Positions 45,714-54,191 of a stretch of DNA of 64,000 nt are shown in pieces. Location of the stretch: contig NZ_JAFNAW010000005.1 in NCBI RefSeq assembly GCF_017356265.1, positions 49,287 to 113,286 on the forward strand, read 5' to 3'. The stretch's first letter is position 1. Each line of letters opens with the position of its first letter. The position numbers were made by a program, and so were the translations under genes. The notes under the pieces are model-generated. The model was not told where the DNA came from. It saw only the letters and a list, made by a program, of their open reading frames with translations, and ran no database searches. This DNA is from Paracoccus fontiphilus. GTDB taxonomy: Bacteria; Pseudomonadota; Alphaproteobacteria; Rhodobacterales; Rhodobacteraceae.

Positions 45714-46342
45714 ACCCGCACCTCGATCACCGGAATGGCAGGCATCTCGCCCGCCTGGAAGGACGCGACGGAAACGGCGATGCGATCGGTATCGAACCGC
45801 ACCGGCACGTCGAACTCGAAACCCGCTGTGACCTCGGCTCCCGGCTCGGGCGCGTCCACGAAGGCGATCACGCCCCATGCGTGATCGACCGTGTAATGCG
45901 TGCCGGGAAACACCTCGTTCCCGCCGATACCCGCCCGCACGGAATCCCTGACCGGCTTGCTGATCGGCCGCGCATAGCTGCCCGGACCCGAGGAATAGGC
46001 CTTGGTCAAATGGAAAACCTTCGTCACGCCGTCCCCCGACGCGATCACCTGATCGTCGAAGGAAGGCGCGCGCGAGGGCAGGCAGCTTTTATAGTCCGAC
46101 CAGTCCTTCCAGCGGAACCCGTGCAACTGCCCGGCCCGCGCCTCGAAGAACGCGACCAGGGCCGACAGGTCGTCCAGCGACCGCAAGCCCATCCCCGCGT
46201 CATAGCGGCGGCGGGCGTGCGCCCAGGGGGTGTTGCGTTCCTCGAACCCGCTGGCCAAGGCCACGATCTCGGTCCGCCGCTCAGGCCCGCCGACGGACCC
46301 GAAGGACAGGTTCGCCGGAAATCTTACCTCGTGAAATGCCAT
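45710..46342 (-). CDS. g12: GTA distal tail protein, DUF2460 (g12)
   Basis: A 210-residue DUF2460 protein. FHEVRFPANLSFGSVGGPERRTEI at the N-terminus and GQLHGFRWKDWSDYKS in the middle are the family signatures. It joins the tail tube to the hub. It begins 11 bp after the tape-measure stop and overlaps g13 by 4 bp. Confidence 0.95.
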   Translation of the reverse strand: MAFHEVRFPANLSFGSVGGPERRTEIVALASGFEERNTPWAHARRRYDAGMGLRSLDDLSALVAFFEARAGQLHGFRWKDWSDYKSCLPSRAPSFDDQVIASGDGVTKVFHLTKAYSSGPGSYARPISKPVRDSVRAGIGGNEVFPGTHYTVDHAWGVIAFVDAPEPGAEVTAGFEFDVPVRFDTDRIAVSVASFQAGEMPAIPVIEVRV

Positions 46343-46353
46343 GACCGGTCCTC

Positions 46354-47010
46354 TCAGCTATTGCGTTCGCCGCGCGCCAGCACGCGGCCAAGCTGCGCGG
46401 CGATCTGCGACTGGCTGCGCTGGAATCCCGCGACATCCGGGGTGGAGACGTTGATCGTGACGTTCGTCGGGCGCGACCCGCCCCCGGCCGCCGCAACGCC
46501 AAGCCTGCCATCGGCACCGCGCCGCAGCGGCATGATCGCCTCGGGGCCGGCCTCGCCCATGAGGCCGGTGGCGCCGCGCATGGGAAAATGCACGGGCTGG
46601 CTGACGACGCCGCCCTTGGCAAAGGGCATCACGCGGCCCTGCACGAAAGCCCCGCCATTGGCAAAGGGCATCGCGCCTGCCATCACACCACCGATGCCCT
46701 GCGCCAGCGATCCGGCCAAGGCATTTTCGACCGGCTTCATCGCCATCGAGAAAACCGTGTCCGCGATCGACCGGCCGATGCCCTTCAGCGCCTCGGACAG
46801 TTTCTCGCCGTCGAAGACCAGCCCGTCGAAGGCGCGCCGCAGCCCGCCCTCGATGCCGCTGCTCAGCGAGCCCACCTCGCGCGCGGTCATCATCACCGAT
46901 TGCCGCAACCGCTCCAACTCCGCCTCGAAGGCGGCGGTCATGCGGCTGGTGCTGCTGAAGCCCTCGTCAAGATCGTCCAGCGTCGAACTGAACCCGTCCT
47001 TGTTGGCCAT
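46354..47010 (-). CDS. g11: GTA tail tape-measure protein (g11)
   Basis: A 218-residue short tape-measure protein. It has helical N-terminal coiled-coil segments (MTAAFEAELERLRQSVMM), a hydrophobic middle (ALAGSLAQGIGGVMAGAMPF), and the repeated FANGGAFVQGRVMPFAKGGVV motif followed by GEAGPEAIMPLRRGADG, which is typical of tape-measure C-termini. The small size suits the short tail of GTA particles. The start overlaps g10.1. Confidence 0.93.
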   Translation of the reverse strand: MANKDGFSSTLDDLDEGFSSTSRMTAAFEAELERLRQSVMMTAREVGSLSSGIEGGLRRAFDGLVFDGEKLSEALKGIGRSIADTVFSMAMKPVENALAGSLAQGIGGVMAGAMPFANGGAFVQGRVMPFAKGGVVSQPVHFPMRGATGLMGEAGPEAIMPLRRGADGRLGVAAAGGGSRPTNVTINVSTPDVAGFQRSQSQIAAQLGRVLARGERNS

Positions 47011-47227
47011 CGCCCCTCGCCCCTTGTCCAGATATTTCCCTTGGCCGGTCGGGATAGCGCGCGGCCAGTTCGGCCAACCGGCCCCTCGTCATGGCGGGCG
47101 GACCCGCCTCGATGCCCAGCATCAGCGCCAGTTCGGCGGGCGTCAGCGCCCAGAACTGATCCGGGCGCAGCCCCAGGCCGCGCATCCCGGCCCGCATCAG
47201 GCCCGGCCAGTCCAGGCCGCCGCTCAT
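46967..47227 (-). CDS. g10.1: GTA tail assembly chaperone-like protein (g10.1)
   Basis: An 86-residue protein with the GTA chaperone pattern LMRAGMRGLGLRPDQFWALTPAELALMLG. It is too short for general ORF filters but in the conserved position between g10 and the tape measure. The ATG overlaps the g10 stop (ATGA). Its 3' end overlaps g11 by 44 bp. By position it is the partner of g10 in tail-tube/tape-measure assembly. Confidence 0.85.
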   Translation of the reverse strand: MSGGLDWPGLMRAGMRGLGLRPDQFWALTPAELALMLGIEAGPPAMTRGRLAELAARYPDRPREISGQGARGDGQQGRVQFDAGRS

Positions 47228-47538
47228 GCGGCGATCCGGAACGCCCGCGCCAGAAGCTCGGCGGCGGCGCGACCCGCGGCAACCGGCCCGCCGCCGATTT
47301 CGACCGTCAGCAGATCGGCCGCCGTGCCGCGCCAACCGCCGCCACGCAGGCCCGCCACCAGCACCGCCAGCACGTCGCGGCTGCTGAAGCGGCCCGCCTC
47401 GAACCGCGCGGCAATCGCCATCAGGCTGTCTTCGCCCAGGTCATGCTCCAGCTCGGCCAGGGCGCCCAGCGTCAGCCGGGCGACATGCGCCGTGCCGTCC
47501 AGCACCACCTCGACCTCTCCGCGCAGCGGGTTCGTCAT
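47224..47538 (-). CDS. g10: GTA tail assembly protein (g10)
   Basis: A 104-residue protein of the GTA gp10 type (GEVEVVLDGTAHVARLTLGALAELEHDLG, then SSRDVLAVLVAGLRGGGW). It sits between the major tail protein and g10.1, where tailed phages encode assembly chaperones. Overlaps of 4 bp on both sides show tight translational coupling. Confidence 0.92.
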   Translation of the reverse strand: MTNPLRGEVEVVLDGTAHVARLTLGALAELEHDLGEDSLMAIAARFEAGRFSSRDVLAVLVAGLRGGGWRGTAADLLTVEIGGGPVAAGRAAAELLARAFRIAA

Positions 47539-47951
47539 GGCAGCGCCACGAAGGTCAGCGCACCGGCCGAAGCCATCGTCACCTCATAGGTTGCCTCGCC
47601 GTTATAGCTGCCCGCATATTCCAGCGCGGTGATCTGGAACGGGCCTTCGACCGTGCCGAAATCCGGGATCACCACCTGGAACCGGGGCACCTCTCCGTCA
47701 AAGAAGATCTGCCGCGCCCGCCCGTCGGTGTTCGCATCCCGAAACACCCCCGACCCGGAAATCGAGGCGCTGCGCACGCCCGCCCCGCCCAGCAGCTCGC
47801 GCCAGCCGCCCTCGCTTTCCAGACTGGTCACATCGACCGTCTCGGCGTTGAACGACAGGCGGGATGCGCGAAGACCCGCAATGGTCTCGAAGGCCCCGTC
47901 CCCGGTCATGTCCATCTTGATCAGCAGATCGCGTCCATTCTGTGCCGCCAT
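47535..47951 (-). CDS. g9: GTA major tail protein (g9)
   Basis: A 138-residue tail-tube protein (NGRDLLIKMDMTGDGAFETIAGLRASRLSFNAE-type N-terminus, then VDVTSLESEGGWRELL, SGSGVFRD, and EVTMASAGALTFVAL at the end). These are hallmarks of the phage major tail tube family. It is a single copy located after the tail terminator gene. Full length. Confidence 0.95.
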   Translation of the reverse strand: MAAQNGRDLLIKMDMTGDGAFETIAGLRASRLSFNAETVDVTSLESEGGWRELLGGAGVRSASISGSGVFRDANTDGRARQIFFDGEVPRFQVVIPDFGTVEGPFQITALEYAGSYNGEATYEVTMASAGALTFVALP

Positions 47952-47963
47952 TGGCCCTACTCC

Positions 47964-48383
47964 TCAGCCCAGATCAATCCGCGCGCGAAAGGTCAGGTCG
48001 ACCCGCCGCGCGGCACCGTTTTCCACCCGACGCGCCCGTGCGCGCAGGAACCACAGGGCGGTCAGCCGCCCCTTGCTCAAGCTCAGCTGCGCCTGGTCCA
48101 GCGCCTCGGCGACGGCGGCGGCAGCGGTCTTGACCGCCGCGAAGCCCCCGCCCTGCCCTGCGCCCGACAGAACCGACACGACAAAATCATGCCGCGAACC
48201 CGCCGCCGTCATGTCGCCCGCATCCCGAACCTCCTCGGGACCAAGCGAGACGTAGACCCCCGCGGGCGACTCGACCGGCATGGCGTCGAAGATCGCATCG
48301 CCCACCAGATCCAGCAGCGCACCGTCGGCGCGCAGATGCTGATAGACCGCCCCCTGCAGGGCGACGCTTGCCACATAGCTCAT
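47964..48383 (-). CDS. g8: GTA tail terminator, DUF3168 (g8)
   Basis: A 139-residue DUF3168 protein (VALQGAVYQHLRADGALLDLVGDAIFD, PAGVYVSLGPEEVRDAGDM, LTALWFLRARARRVENG). It caps the tail end at the head junction. The ATG overlaps the g7 stop (ATGA). Confidence 0.93.
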   Translation of the reverse strand: MSYVASVALQGAVYQHLRADGALLDLVGDAIFDAMPVESPAGVYVSLGPEEVRDAGDMTAAGSRHDFVVSVLSGAGQGGGFAAVKTAAAAVAEALDQAQLSLSKGRLTALWFLRARARRVENGAARRVDLTFRARIDLG

Positions 48384-48718
48384 GCCTGTTCCTCCTCTCG
48401 GGCAAAGCAGGTCAGCCACAGCCCGGACGCATCACGCTCGGCCACCGCCTCGATGGCAAACAGCCGCGAACCCATCCGCAGCCTTTGTCCCGCCGCCGGT
48501 CGCCTGGGGTCGCCGGCCCTGGCCCCCCGCACGGTGATCCGCCAGGACACGACACTTTCGGGACCGACCTCGGCGCCCCGCTCCTGTCCCGCCTGCGCCT
48601 TCATCTCGGCCCAAAGCCGGCCGATCCGCTGCCAGACCACGCGATACCCGCCCATCCCGTCGTCCTGCCGGGCCGAGCCTTCCAGCTCCAGCGGGACATT
48701 CAAGCGCGGCACGCTCAT
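48380..48718 (-). CDS. g7: GTA head-tail adaptor/stopper (g7)
   Basis: A 112-residue head-closure protein (LNVPLELEGSARQDDGMGG, WAEMKAQAGQERG, VVSWRITVRG, MGSRLFAIEAVAERD). It matches the phage head-tail adaptor fold by these beta-strand patterns. The start is chosen at MSVPRL with ATGA overlap to g6. Confidence 0.92.
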   Translation of the reverse strand: MSVPRLNVPLELEGSARQDDGMGGYRVVWQRIGRLWAEMKAQAGQERGAEVGPESVVSWRITVRGARAGDPRRPAAGQRLRMGSRLFAIEAVAERDASGLWLTCFAREEEQA

Positions 48719-49332
48719 CGCCGTGCCTCGCGCGCACCGCGTCCTGCCAGGGTGCGGACCTGCCGCCATCGCTCGATCAGGGCGCTGACGCCGAAGGGCA
48801 TGGCGCCCCTGGCGCTGTCCTGGCCGCGATCCTCATAGTATCGCGCCGCCAGCATCAGGACCGCTTGCGCCAGATCGGCGGGCACCGCTGTCCAGGTCTC
48901 GCCGAAGCCTGCCGTGAAGGTGACGTTGACCAGCCCCAGGCGCGGCACATGCGGCAGGATCACCCCCGCCGGCAGGATCATCGGCCGCTGCCCATGCGGC
49001 AAAAGCCGCCAGTTCTCGGGCGGGATCTCGGTCACCGTCCCCATGCCGTCGTCGATCTCGATCTTGTCGACCCGCGTGACCGGCGCCAAGGGCAGGGTCT
49101 GGCCCAGCCTGTCGCGCCAATCGTCCAGTTGCATCCGGAACCGCCGCGTCAGCAGCACCTTGCCGGTGCGCGCCTCGATCGTCGCGATCGCGGCGCGCAG
49201 AAAGCCCGCCAGGGCCGCGTCTTCGGCAGTGTCGTCCGCAATCTCGAAACCCGTTCCAAGCCGCAAATGCTCGCGCAGCGCCGCGACAGGCAGCGCCTCG
49301 GCCGCAGGCGCCGTTTCCTCGATCAGCATCAT
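48715..49332 (-). CDS. g6: GTA head-tail connector, gp6-like (g6)
   Basis: A 205-residue head-tail connector of the phage gp6 type. Helical parts ALREHLRLGTGFEIADDTAEDAALAGFLRAA and DLAQAVLMLAARYYEDRGQ bracket a central region with VTRVDKIEIDDGMG and a VTFTAGFG segment. It follows the capsid gene after a 193-bp structured gap. Two adjacent ATGs (49332 and 49329) are equally possible. Confidence 0.92.
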   Translation of the reverse strand: MMLIEETAPAAEALPVAALREHLRLGTGFEIADDTAEDAALAGFLRAAIATIEARTGKVLLTRRFRMQLDDWRDRLGQTLPLAPVTRVDKIEIDDGMGTVTEIPPENWRLLPHGQRPMILPAGVILPHVPRLGLVNVTFTAGFGETWTAVPADLAQAVLMLAARYYEDRGQDSARGAMPFGVSALIERWRQVRTLAGRGAREARR

Positions 49333-49376
49333 CTCGCGAACCTCCCGTCTTGCTGTCCGCTCGTCATCATCGGGGC

Positions 49377-49399
49377 AAGGCCCGCCCGTGCCGGGCCTT
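49377..49399 (-). terminator. Hairpin between capsid gene and g6
   Basis: AAGGCCCG-CCCGTGC-CGGGCCTT is a perfect 8-bp stem located 45 bp before g6. Together with the long inverted repeat at 49416-49502 it makes the gap after the capsid gene strongly structured. No T-run follows, so processing or RNA stabilisation is as likely as termination. Confidence 0.55.
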
Positions 49400-49415
49400 G
49401 TCGTTGCATCAAGAC

Positions 49416-49502
49416 GGGAAAGACCGCGCCCCCGCGCCAGCCATCAGCACGCGCGGACAGTTGCAAAGCCAGAATGGCCAGAGCCCGTGCGCGGTCTTTC
49501 CC
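49416..49502 (-). repeat. 14-bp perfect inverted repeat after the capsid gene
   Basis: GGGAAAGACCGCGC at 49416-49429 and its exact reverse complement at 49489-49502 bracket 59 bp. It starts 23 bp after the capsid stop. A further hairpin, GATCCCG-TGTTC-CGGGATC (49509-49527), includes the capsid stop codon itself. It probably stabilises or separates the abundant capsid mRNA from the genes that follow. Confidence 0.7.
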
Positions 49503-49525
49503 TCACCCGATCCCGTGTTCCGGGA

Positions 49526-50689
49526 TCAGGCGAACTGCAGCAGCTTGACGGCGCGGAAGTCGGTCACGCCGCCGCCCACGCGCTTGGTCGCATAGAACAG
49601 CACATGGGGCTTGGCGCTGAACGGATCGCGCAGCACGCGCAGGTCGGGGCGCTCGACGATGGTATAGGCGGCGCGGAAATCGCCAAAGGCGACGGCCAGC
49701 GCGTCGGTGCCGATATCGGGCATGTCCTCGCTGATCAGCACCGGATAGCCCAGCAGCTGCGGGGTCTGTCCGGCGGCCAGCGCGTCGGTCCACAGGAAAC
49801 GGCCATCGCTGTCCTTCATCTTGCGGATGACCGCCGCCGTCTTCGAGTTCATGACGAAGCTCGCATTGACGCGGTATTCCGCGCCCAGCGCATAGATCAG
49901 GTCGATCAGCGCATCCGCCGGAGCCGTCGGCTTGAACCCGCCCGAGGCGCCCGTCTCGACCACGCCGATGGTGTTGGCGCCCGCCGTGGCGTTCAGCGCG
50001 GTCGGATAGGACAGGATGCCCTTGGGCTTGGCCACCCCGTCGCCGATGATGAAGGCCGCCGCCTCGGACCGGGCGAACTTGTCGGCGATGCGCTCGGCCA
50101 GCCAAGCCTCGACATCGAAGGCCGCGTCGTCCAGCAGGCGCTGGCTGGCCTTGGGCATGGCCGACAGCTCGTGCAGCGGGATCGAGATGCGCTCGATCTG
50201 GCTCGGCGCCATCTCGGCGACGGCGGCTTCCGTGGCCCAGCCCGCGCCCATCTCGTTCTTCTCGACCAGCACCTCGTAGCTGGCGGATTCGATGGCCACC
50301 ACATTGGCCAGCCTGCGCAGCGACGCGCCGGACCGCAGCACGTTCTGCACCGTCTCGGCCACCTGAGGCGCGGCCAGGAAGCCGCCGTCGCTGGCGACCG
50401 TCAGGCCCTTCTCCTCGATCACCAGGCCGCGCAGGCCGTCGTCGTCGCCGCTGCGCAGATAGGCGTTGAACGCCTTCTGGTGCGGCACCTCGACCTCGGC
50501 GGCGGCGGACAGCGGGGTGCGGCCACGAATGGCGGTCTTGCGATCAAGCATGGTCATGCGCTCTTCCTGTGCAGTGAACTTCTTCTGAATGTCGTCCCGA
50601 AAGCCCTTGAGTTCGCTGACGAACCCCATCATGGCCCCTTTCAGGTCGGCGGCCGTGCCGCCACCCTCCGCGGCTTTCACCTCGGTCAT
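49526..50689 (-). CDS. g5: GTA major capsid protein, HK97 fold (g5)
   Basis: A 387-residue HK97-type capsid protein. The N-terminal helical scaffold (residues 1-60, GAMMGFVSELKGFRDDIQKKF, then TAQEERM) is followed by the HK97 core (LTVASDGGFLAAPQVAETV, ASLRRLANVVAIES, WATEAAVAEMAPS, FSAKPHVLFYATKRVGG). The delta domain is expected to be cleaved by g4. The ATG before TEVKAAEGG has an AGGAGAAAGAC ribosome site. It lies downstream of the prohead protease gene. Confidence 0.96.
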   Translation of the reverse strand: MTEVKAAEGGGTAADLKGAMMGFVSELKGFRDDIQKKFTAQEERMTMLDRKTAIRGRTPLSAAAEVEVPHQKAFNAYLRSGDDDGLRGLVIEEKGLTVASDGGFLAAPQVAETVQNVLRSGASLRRLANVVAIESASYEVLVEKNEMGAGWATEAAVAEMAPSQIERISIPLHELSAMPKASQRLLDDAAFDVEAWLAERIADKFARSEAAAFIIGDGVAKPKGILSYPTALNATAGANTIGVVETGASGGFKPTAPADALIDLIYALGAEYRVNASFVMNSKTAAVIRKMKDSDGRFLWTDALAAGQTPQLLGYPVLISEDMPDIGTDALAVAFGDFRAAYTIVERPDLRVLRDPFSAKPHVLFYATKRVGGGVTDFRAVKLLQFA

Positions 50690-50772
50690 GGTCTTTCTCC
50701 TCATCGCGATGATCGGGGATGCCGCCTGTCCTGGCCGCCCCTGTTTCGAACCGCCGAAGCGATCCAAACCCG

Positions 50773-50794
50773 TAGGATGGGGTTCCACCCCACC
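50773..50794. repeat. Palindromic dispersed element inside the GTA cluster
   Basis: GGATGGGG-TTCCA-CCCCACC forms a 7-8 bp stem with one mismatch, and the flanks match the element at 21819-21841 (AGGRTGGGGTTYCACCCCACC). It sits in the 113-bp gap between the protease gene stop and the capsid gene start. Confidence 0.55.
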
Positions 50795-50802
50795 GCTGAA
50801 CC

Positions 50803-51330
50803 TCAAACCCGCAAGGCTTCCGCCGCCGCCGTGAACAGCGCGGCCACCTCGCGCAGGTCGTCCGCCTCCTTGCGGCCCACCTTCGCCTCGGGCAGCATCG
50901 GGAAGGTCACAAGCGACACCTCCCACAGCTCCACTTCGGCCAGCACGCGGCGGCCCTGCTTGTCGCGTTCGGCGCGGATGGTGCGATAGCCGATCGACAG
51001 CCCGTCGATGGCACCCGCCGCTATCAGCGCCGCAGCTTCGCGGGCCTGCGCCACCTCGGGCAGCAGGCGCCCCTTGACCCACAGGCCCTTGTCGTCCTCG
51101 CGGATCTCGTCCCAGACGCCGATGGGCCTGGCCGGATCGTGCTGCCACAGCATCCGCACCTTGTCGCCCTTGGCCGCCAGCCGCGCCAGCGACGCCGCAA
51201 AGGCCCCCGGCGCCACCGCATCGCCGCCTTGATCGATCAGGCCGAACAGGCTGGCATAGCCTTCGATCACCTGTCCGTCGGACAGCACCGGCGCCCCGCC
51301 CGCGAATTTCACCTCAAGTCCCGGAACCAT
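50803..51330 (-). CDS. g4: GTA prohead protease, HK97 family (g4)
   Basis: A 175-residue serine protease of the HK97 prohead family. Active-site segments are MLWQHDPARPIGVW (catalytic His in WQHD) and AIDGLSIGYRT (Ser). VIEGYASLFGLIDQGGDAVAPGAF is the family N-terminal signature. It cleaves the capsid delta domain during head maturation. It begins 3 bp after the g3.5 stop. Confidence 0.95.
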   Translation of the reverse strand: MVPGLEVKFAGGAPVLSDGQVIEGYASLFGLIDQGGDAVAPGAFAASLARLAAKGDKVRMLWQHDPARPIGVWDEIREDDKGLWVKGRLLPEVAQAREAAALIAAGAIDGLSIGYRTIRAERDKQGRRVLAEVELWEVSLVTFPMLPEAKVGRKEADDLREVAALFTAAAEALRV

Positions 51331-51333
51331 CCG

Positions 51334-51567
51334 TCAGCCTCCTTTCGGCGCGAATTCCAAAATGCCCTGCACCGCCTGGGTCAGGATCACCGCGACGACG
51401 CCATAGACGGTCATCCACAACCGCCTCTCCAGGCCCTCGATCAGCGCCTCGATCCGCTCCAGCCGCTTCTCCATGGTGCCGAACTGCAGCGCCATGATCC
51501 GTTCCTGGGCCTCGAAACGCTGATCGTGCCAGCCGAAGGCATCCTTCACGAAGCGCGACCCCTCCAT
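51334..51567 (-). CDS. g3.5: GTA gp3.5 family small membrane protein
   Basis: A 77-residue protein (SRFVKDAFGWHDQRFEAQERIM, a coiled-coil centre, and one C-terminal hydrophobic helix MTVYGVVAVILTQAVQGIL). It occupies the conserved slot between portal and protease in GTA clusters. Role unknown. The start codon lies 5 bp after the portal stop. Confidence 0.88.
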   Translation of the reverse strand: MEGSRFVKDAFGWHDQRFEAQERIMALQFGTMEKRLERIEALIEGLERRLWMTVYGVVAVILTQAVQGILEFAPKGG

Positions 51568-51571
51568 GGGA

Positions 51572-52756
51572 TCACGCCCCCGCCAGAGGCGGCAGGCCCA
51601 GCAAGGCCCGCTTTTCCGCATCCGTCAGGAACAGCGCCTCGCCGATCCGCTTCCATTGCTGGTCGCGCTCCTCGGCCAGGGCGGGGATGCGGTCGGGGTC
51701 AGGGCGCAACTCGACCTCGGCGCCCAGATGCTCGGACAGCCACCAGGCGACCGACGCCGCGACCCGCGTGGCCAGCGGCAGCACCGTCAGCCGATAAAAG
51801 GCCCGATGCGCCTCGGCATAATTCGCATAGGTCGCGTCACCGGGGATCCCCAGCAGCATCGGTGGCACGCCAAAGGCCAGCGCGATCTCGCGTGCCGCCG
51901 CCATCTTCGTTTCATGGAACTCCATGTCGGACGGCGAGAACCCCATCGGCTTCCAGTCGAGGCCCCCTTCCAGCAGCATCGGCCGCCCCGCATTGCGCGC
52001 GCCCTGGTGGTTCATCTCGATCTCGCCCACCAGCCGGTCGTATTGCTCGGGCGACAGAACCCCCTGCCCGTCCACGCCCTTGTAGACGATGGCACCCGAA
52101 GGCCGCGCCGCATTGTCCAGCAGCGCCTTCGACCAGGCCGAGGCGCTGTTGTGCACATCCAGCGCCACTGCCGCCGCCTGCATGGGCGACAACCCGTAAT
52201 GGTCGTCCTGCGGGTGGAACGACTTGACGTGGCAGATCGGATCGGGGCTGCCCGTCATGTCGAAGCGATGCTTGTGCCCCCCGACCGAGTAATCATAAGC
52301 CACAGGCCAGCCATCCGCCCCCGGAACGATGCTCATCCGGTCCGACCGCAGCACGTGCAATTCCTCGGGCAGGCCCTGCGCCCCGACACCGGCAGCCTCG
52401 ACATAGCCATTGCCCGACAGCAGCATCTGCCCGAACAACGCCTCGAACAATTCCGCCCGGCCCTGCCCCGGATTGGGCCGCCGCAGCAGGTCCAGGATCG
52501 GATGGATATCGTAACGCCGTTCCCGATCCTCGCAGACCAGCGGCACCGCCGCCGCCGCCTCGGCGATCAACTTGACGCAGCGAAAGCCCACCGGATTGCC
52601 GACAAAACCCCCACGCGTCAGGCTGACCGTGTCGCGCGACGACCAGACCGCCCGGCCCGCACCGCTGGCAAAGGCCACGACCCGGCCCGTCGCACTGGCC
52701 TTCCTTTCCGGCGCGGGGGCCTGCTTCTCCTCCCGCGAAAACAATCGAAACGCCAT
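51572..52756 (-). CDS. g3: GTA portal protein (g3)
   Basis: A 394-residue HK97-type portal protein. GNPVGFRCVKLIAEAAAAVPL and the HPILDLLRRPNP segment are typical of the wing region, and HYGLSPMQAAAVALDVH is the clip/stem part. Later motifs are GVPPMLLGIPGDATYANY and AEERDQQWKRIGEALFLTDAE. The start at MAFRLFSREEK is preferred, since upstream sequence belongs to the structured spacer. It forms the DNA channel in the head vertex. Confidence 0.95.
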   Translation of the reverse strand: MAFRLFSREEKQAPAPERKASATGRVVAFASGAGRAVWSSRDTVSLTRGGFVGNPVGFRCVKLIAEAAAAVPLVCEDRERRYDIHPILDLLRRPNPGQGRAELFEALFGQMLLSGNGYVEAAGVGAQGLPEELHVLRSDRMSIVPGADGWPVAYDYSVGGHKHRFDMTGSPDPICHVKSFHPQDDHYGLSPMQAAAVALDVHNSASAWSKALLDNAARPSGAIVYKGVDGQGVLSPEQYDRLVGEIEMNHQGARNAGRPMLLEGGLDWKPMGFSPSDMEFHETKMAAAREIALAFGVPPMLLGIPGDATYANYAEAHRAFYRLTVLPLATRVAASVAWWLSEHLGAEVELRPDPDRIPALAEERDQQWKRIGEALFLTDAEKRALLGLPPLAGA

Positions 52757-52779
52757 CTCTCGCCTCCTTGCCAACGAAA

Positions 52780-52849
52780 AAGGGCCGCCAAACGGCAGCC
52801 CTTTCATCTTGGTCCAAATATCCTGGGGGTCCGGGGGTGAAACCCCCGG
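52780..52849 (-). repeat. Composite intergenic element, copy B
   Basis: Hairpin AAGGGC-C-GCC-AAAC-GGC-A-GCCCTT (52780-52803) is followed by CTTGGTCCAAATATCC (52808-52823) and hairpin CCGGGGG-TGAAA-CCCCCGG (52831-52849). The last hairpin ends 1 bp from the TerL stop. The layout is that of copies A and C. It occupies the 94-bp gap between g2 and g3. Confidence 0.75.
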
Positions 52850-52850
52850 C

Positions 52851-54191
52851 CTACAACCGCCGCATCTGCGGCCGCCGCCAGCTTGCCCCCGGCTCAATCA
52901 CCAGTTCGTGGACCGCCCAGACCAGAGCATCCAGCCGGTCGGGCGAACCCCGCCCCTCGAAGCCGCGCACCGTCATCTGGCACATCTGGTCCTCCAGCGC
53001 GCCAAGCCCGCGCAGGTGCTTGACCCGCCCTTGCTCATACAGCGCCGCCACGGGTTCCGCCCGCAGCCCCTTGCCCCGCCCGGCGCGCAACGCCCGGAAC
53101 GGCACCAAGGGGTCCACCTGCCGGATCACGCTTTCCACCAGATCGCCGCCCTGGTTCACCTCTGCCACCAGACGCTCGGCGCCATGCCGATCCATCGCGG
53201 CAATCGCCGCCCGCGCCCAGTCCAGCGGCCCGCCCTTGATGGTGGCGTCCTCCAGCACATAGGTCCGCCAATCGCCCGGCTCGCCCTCGGCCACGACGCC
53301 CGCGACCACGATCCCGCATTCGTCGCTGGCCTTGCCCGCCGTTACCGCCGGATCGACGGCCACGACCACGCGCGACAGCTTCGGCGCCCGCTCCACCCGG
53401 CAGCCTTCCAGCATTGCCGTGGTCCACAGCGCGCCCTCCACGTCGTCCAGCAGAACACCGTCCAGTTCCTGCCGTCCCAGCCGAGTCCCCCCGTATCGCG
53501 ACGCCACCTCCGCCAGGAAACTCTCCGCCAGATAGGCGCGGTTCGCGTCCGTCGGCGCGTGCGTCGTGACCGTCGAGGCATTCCCCAGGATCCGCTTCAG
53601 CACCCCCACGTTACGCGGCGTCGTCGTGACCACCTGCTGCGGATGCTCGCCCAGGCGCAGCGCGAATTGCAGCATGTCCCAGACATCCTCGGACTTCTTC
53701 CACTTCGCCAGTTCGTCCGCCCAGGCCGCGTCGAACTGCGGCCCGCGCAGTGCCTCGGGCTCGTGCGCGGAATAGACGGTGGCCGTCGCACCGTTGGCCC
53801 AGACCAGCCGCTTGCGCCCGGCTTCCCAGACGGGCCGCCGGTCGGGGGGCGAGCAGGCCAGAATGCCCGACTCGCCGAACACCATCACCGCGCGCACCTG
53901 GTCGAAGGTTTCGCCCACCAGCGCCACGCGGTGACAGCGCCCGGGCGCGGCGGCGGTCGGTCCCTCGACCATCCGCCGCACCCATTCGGACCCGGCGCGG
54001 GTCTTGCCCGCGCCGCGCCCACCCATGATCACCCAGGTCTTCCAATCGCCTTCGGGGGGCAACTGGTGGTCCAGGGCCCAGAACTCGAACAGCCAGGGCA
54101 GCGCCATCAGCGCGTTCTCCGACAGCCCGCCCAGGAATGCGTCAACTTCCTCCGGCGCGGCGGAGGCAAGCCAGGCGGCGCCCGATTTCAT
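52851..54191 (-). CDS. g2: GTA large terminase TerL (g2)
   Basis: A 446-residue packaging motor. The ATPase domain has the Walker A-type loop MGGRGAGKTRAGSEW (about residue 53), Walker B near FDAAWADELAKWK, and coupling motif ATTTP-like VVTTTPRNVG. The C-terminal nuclease domain starts near VVVAVDPAVTAG (metal-binding Asp) and contains RLVAEVNQGGDLV. It packages host DNA into the particle. The start before KSGAAWLASA is chosen over one 23 codons upstream. It overlaps the small terminase by 50 bp. Confidence 0.94.
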   Translation of the reverse strand: MKSGAAWLASAAPEEVDAFLGGLSENALMALPWLFEFWALDHQLPPEGDWKTWVIMGGRGAGKTRAGSEWVRRMVEGPTAAAPGRCHRVALVGETFDQVRAVMVFGESGILACSPPDRRPVWEAGRKRLVWANGATATVYSAHEPEALRGPQFDAAWADELAKWKKSEDVWDMLQFALRLGEHPQQVVTTTPRNVGVLKRILGNASTVTTHAPTDANRAYLAESFLAEVASRYGGTRLGRQELDGVLLDDVEGALWTTAMLEGCRVERAPKLSRVVVAVDPAVTAGKASDECGIVVAGVVAEGEPGDWRTYVLEDATIKGGPLDWARAAIAAMDRHGAERLVAEVNQGGDLVESVIRQVDPLVPFRALRAGRGKGLRAEPVAALYEQGRVKHLRGLGALEDQMCQMTVRGFEGRGSPDRLDALVWAVHELVIEPGASWRRPQMRRL

